DNA of 5,854 bases, taken from NCBI GenBank assembly GCA_029335925.2, contig JARJMX020000152.1, positions 1-5,854 on the forward strand, given 5' to 3'. The position numbers and the translations under genes are program-made. The DNA is from Gammaproteobacteria bacterium (GTDB lineage Bacteria > Pseudomonadota > Gammaproteobacteria > Halothiobacillales > Halothiobacillaceae). Under the pieces are notes generated by a model, which worked only from the letters and a program-made list of their open reading frames with translations, was not told the DNA's origin and ran no database searches. Below, one piece after another: positions 5,439-5,854 of this stretch (position 1 is its first letter; each line of letters opens with the position of its first letter).

Positions 5439-5854
5439 ATGAGTGACTCAATCCGACAACTGATCTTCTCCGCCCAGGACGACTTCGGCCCGGTCGAAGT
5501 CTGGCGCACCCCCGAAGGGTTGGTCCTGGGCCTTGGCAACGCGATCGAACAGACCCGGGTCTTGCCGCACAATCGCAATCACCTCTGCTTCAGCTATTTG
5601 CGCTACATGCTGCTGACCCTGCTGTGGAAGCCCAAACCCCGCCGCGTCCTGATCCTCGGCATGGGCGGCGGGGCACTGGCCCGTCGCCTTCTGGCGAGCT
5701 TTCCCAAGTTGGAGCTGGATGCGGTAGAACTGCGCCCTGCCGTGGTCCAGGCCGCGCGGGAGGCCCTCGGCCTGCCTAAGGACCCGCGCCTTGCGGTGCA
5801 CATTATGGATGCGGCCGAGTTCGTGCAAAACGCCCCAGCCTCACACTATGATCT
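5439..5854 (+). CDS. SpeE-like (spermidine synthase fold) protein, N-terminal part (3' end outside window)
   Basis: From the ATG at 5439 the frame is open to the window end (138 codons plus two bases). The first 60 or so residues form the beta-rich N-terminal part seen in spermidine synthase-like proteins (GPVEVWRTPEGLVLGLGN). A Rossmann fold follows: glycine-rich motif I at about 70-79 (VLILGMGGGALARR), an acidic residue at the end of strand 2 (E97 in DAVELRP), and the next acidic motif at D124 (HIMDAAEF). These bind an S-adenosylmethionine-type ligand in the family. Whether it makes a polyamine is unclear, since the catalytic Asp region lies past the end; many short SpeE-like proteins have no proven substrate. 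Only a weak AAGAA precedes the start. Confidence 0.87.
   Translation, partial: MSDSIRQLIFSAQDDFGPVEVWRTPEGLVLGLGNAIEQTRVLPHNRNHLCFSYLRYMLLTLLWKPKPRRVLILGMGGGALARRLLASFPKLELDAVELRPAVVQAAREALGLPKDPRLAVHIMDAAEFVQNAPASHYD
5440..5450. repeat. 11-bp palindrome at the divergent gene junction
   Basis: TGAGT-G-ACTCA is a perfect inverted repeat with 5-bp arms around one central base. It lies over the first codons of the SpeE-like gene and about 15 bases upstream of the - strand gene start. It could bind a dimeric regulator of the divergent pair, but an 11-bp palindrome can arise by chance and part of it is coding. No regulator can be named. Confidence 0.3.

Noticed and set aside
5426..5578. N-terminal extension of the - strand exported protein up to 5578
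   Set aside because: It would bury the signal peptide about 50 residues in and overlap the SpeE-like gene in an antisense frame; the ATG at 5425 gives a standard signal peptide.

Overview
This is a GC-rich (by eye) proteobacterial chromosomal segment with tightly packed genes, most of them on the + strand. A type II secretion system (T2SS) with GspN, an RNase D, an IbaG-type BolA and a SpeE-like protein suggest a gamma- or betaproteobacterium. The DksA and DUF1244 sequences look alphaproteobacteria-like, so the exact lineage cannot be fixed from the sequence alone.

Positions 1-1392 hold the end of a T2SS operon: the 3' tail of gspL, then gspM and gspN, each joined by an ATGA stop/start overlap. 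Positions 1393-1697 are a scar between operons. They hold an unassigned open frame and a short but clear remnant of the C-terminal end of an EAL (cyclic-di-GMP phosphodiesterase-type) domain, interrupted by a stop where the family usually has Gln. A plausible sigma70 promoter with a GC-rich discriminator follows.

Positions 1698-4332 look like one transcription unit: a DksA lacking three of the four zinc cysteines, a secreted cyclophilin-type peptidyl-prolyl isomerase, RNase D (TTG start), an IbaG/BolA-like protein and a DUF1244 gene. The DUF1244 gene is broken by a frameshift and carries substitutions at conserved positions. Gaps within the unit are a few bases to 14 bases. The shared theme, transcription factor, RNA processing and Fe-S/redox housekeeping, is loose.

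Positions 4333-4453 are a short intergenic stretch between convergent genes. Positions 4454-5425 encode, on the - strand, an exported protein of unknown function. It is divergent from a SpeE-like (spermidine synthase fold) methyltransferase-type gene starting at 5439, which runs off the window. The two start codons are separated by only 13 bases, and an 11-bp palindrome lies at that junction.

No CRISPR array, tRNA, rRNA, insertion sequence or complete novel system was seen. The most notable points are the two decayed genes, the zinc-less DksA with its promoter, and the unknown exported protein with its unusually tight divergent junction.
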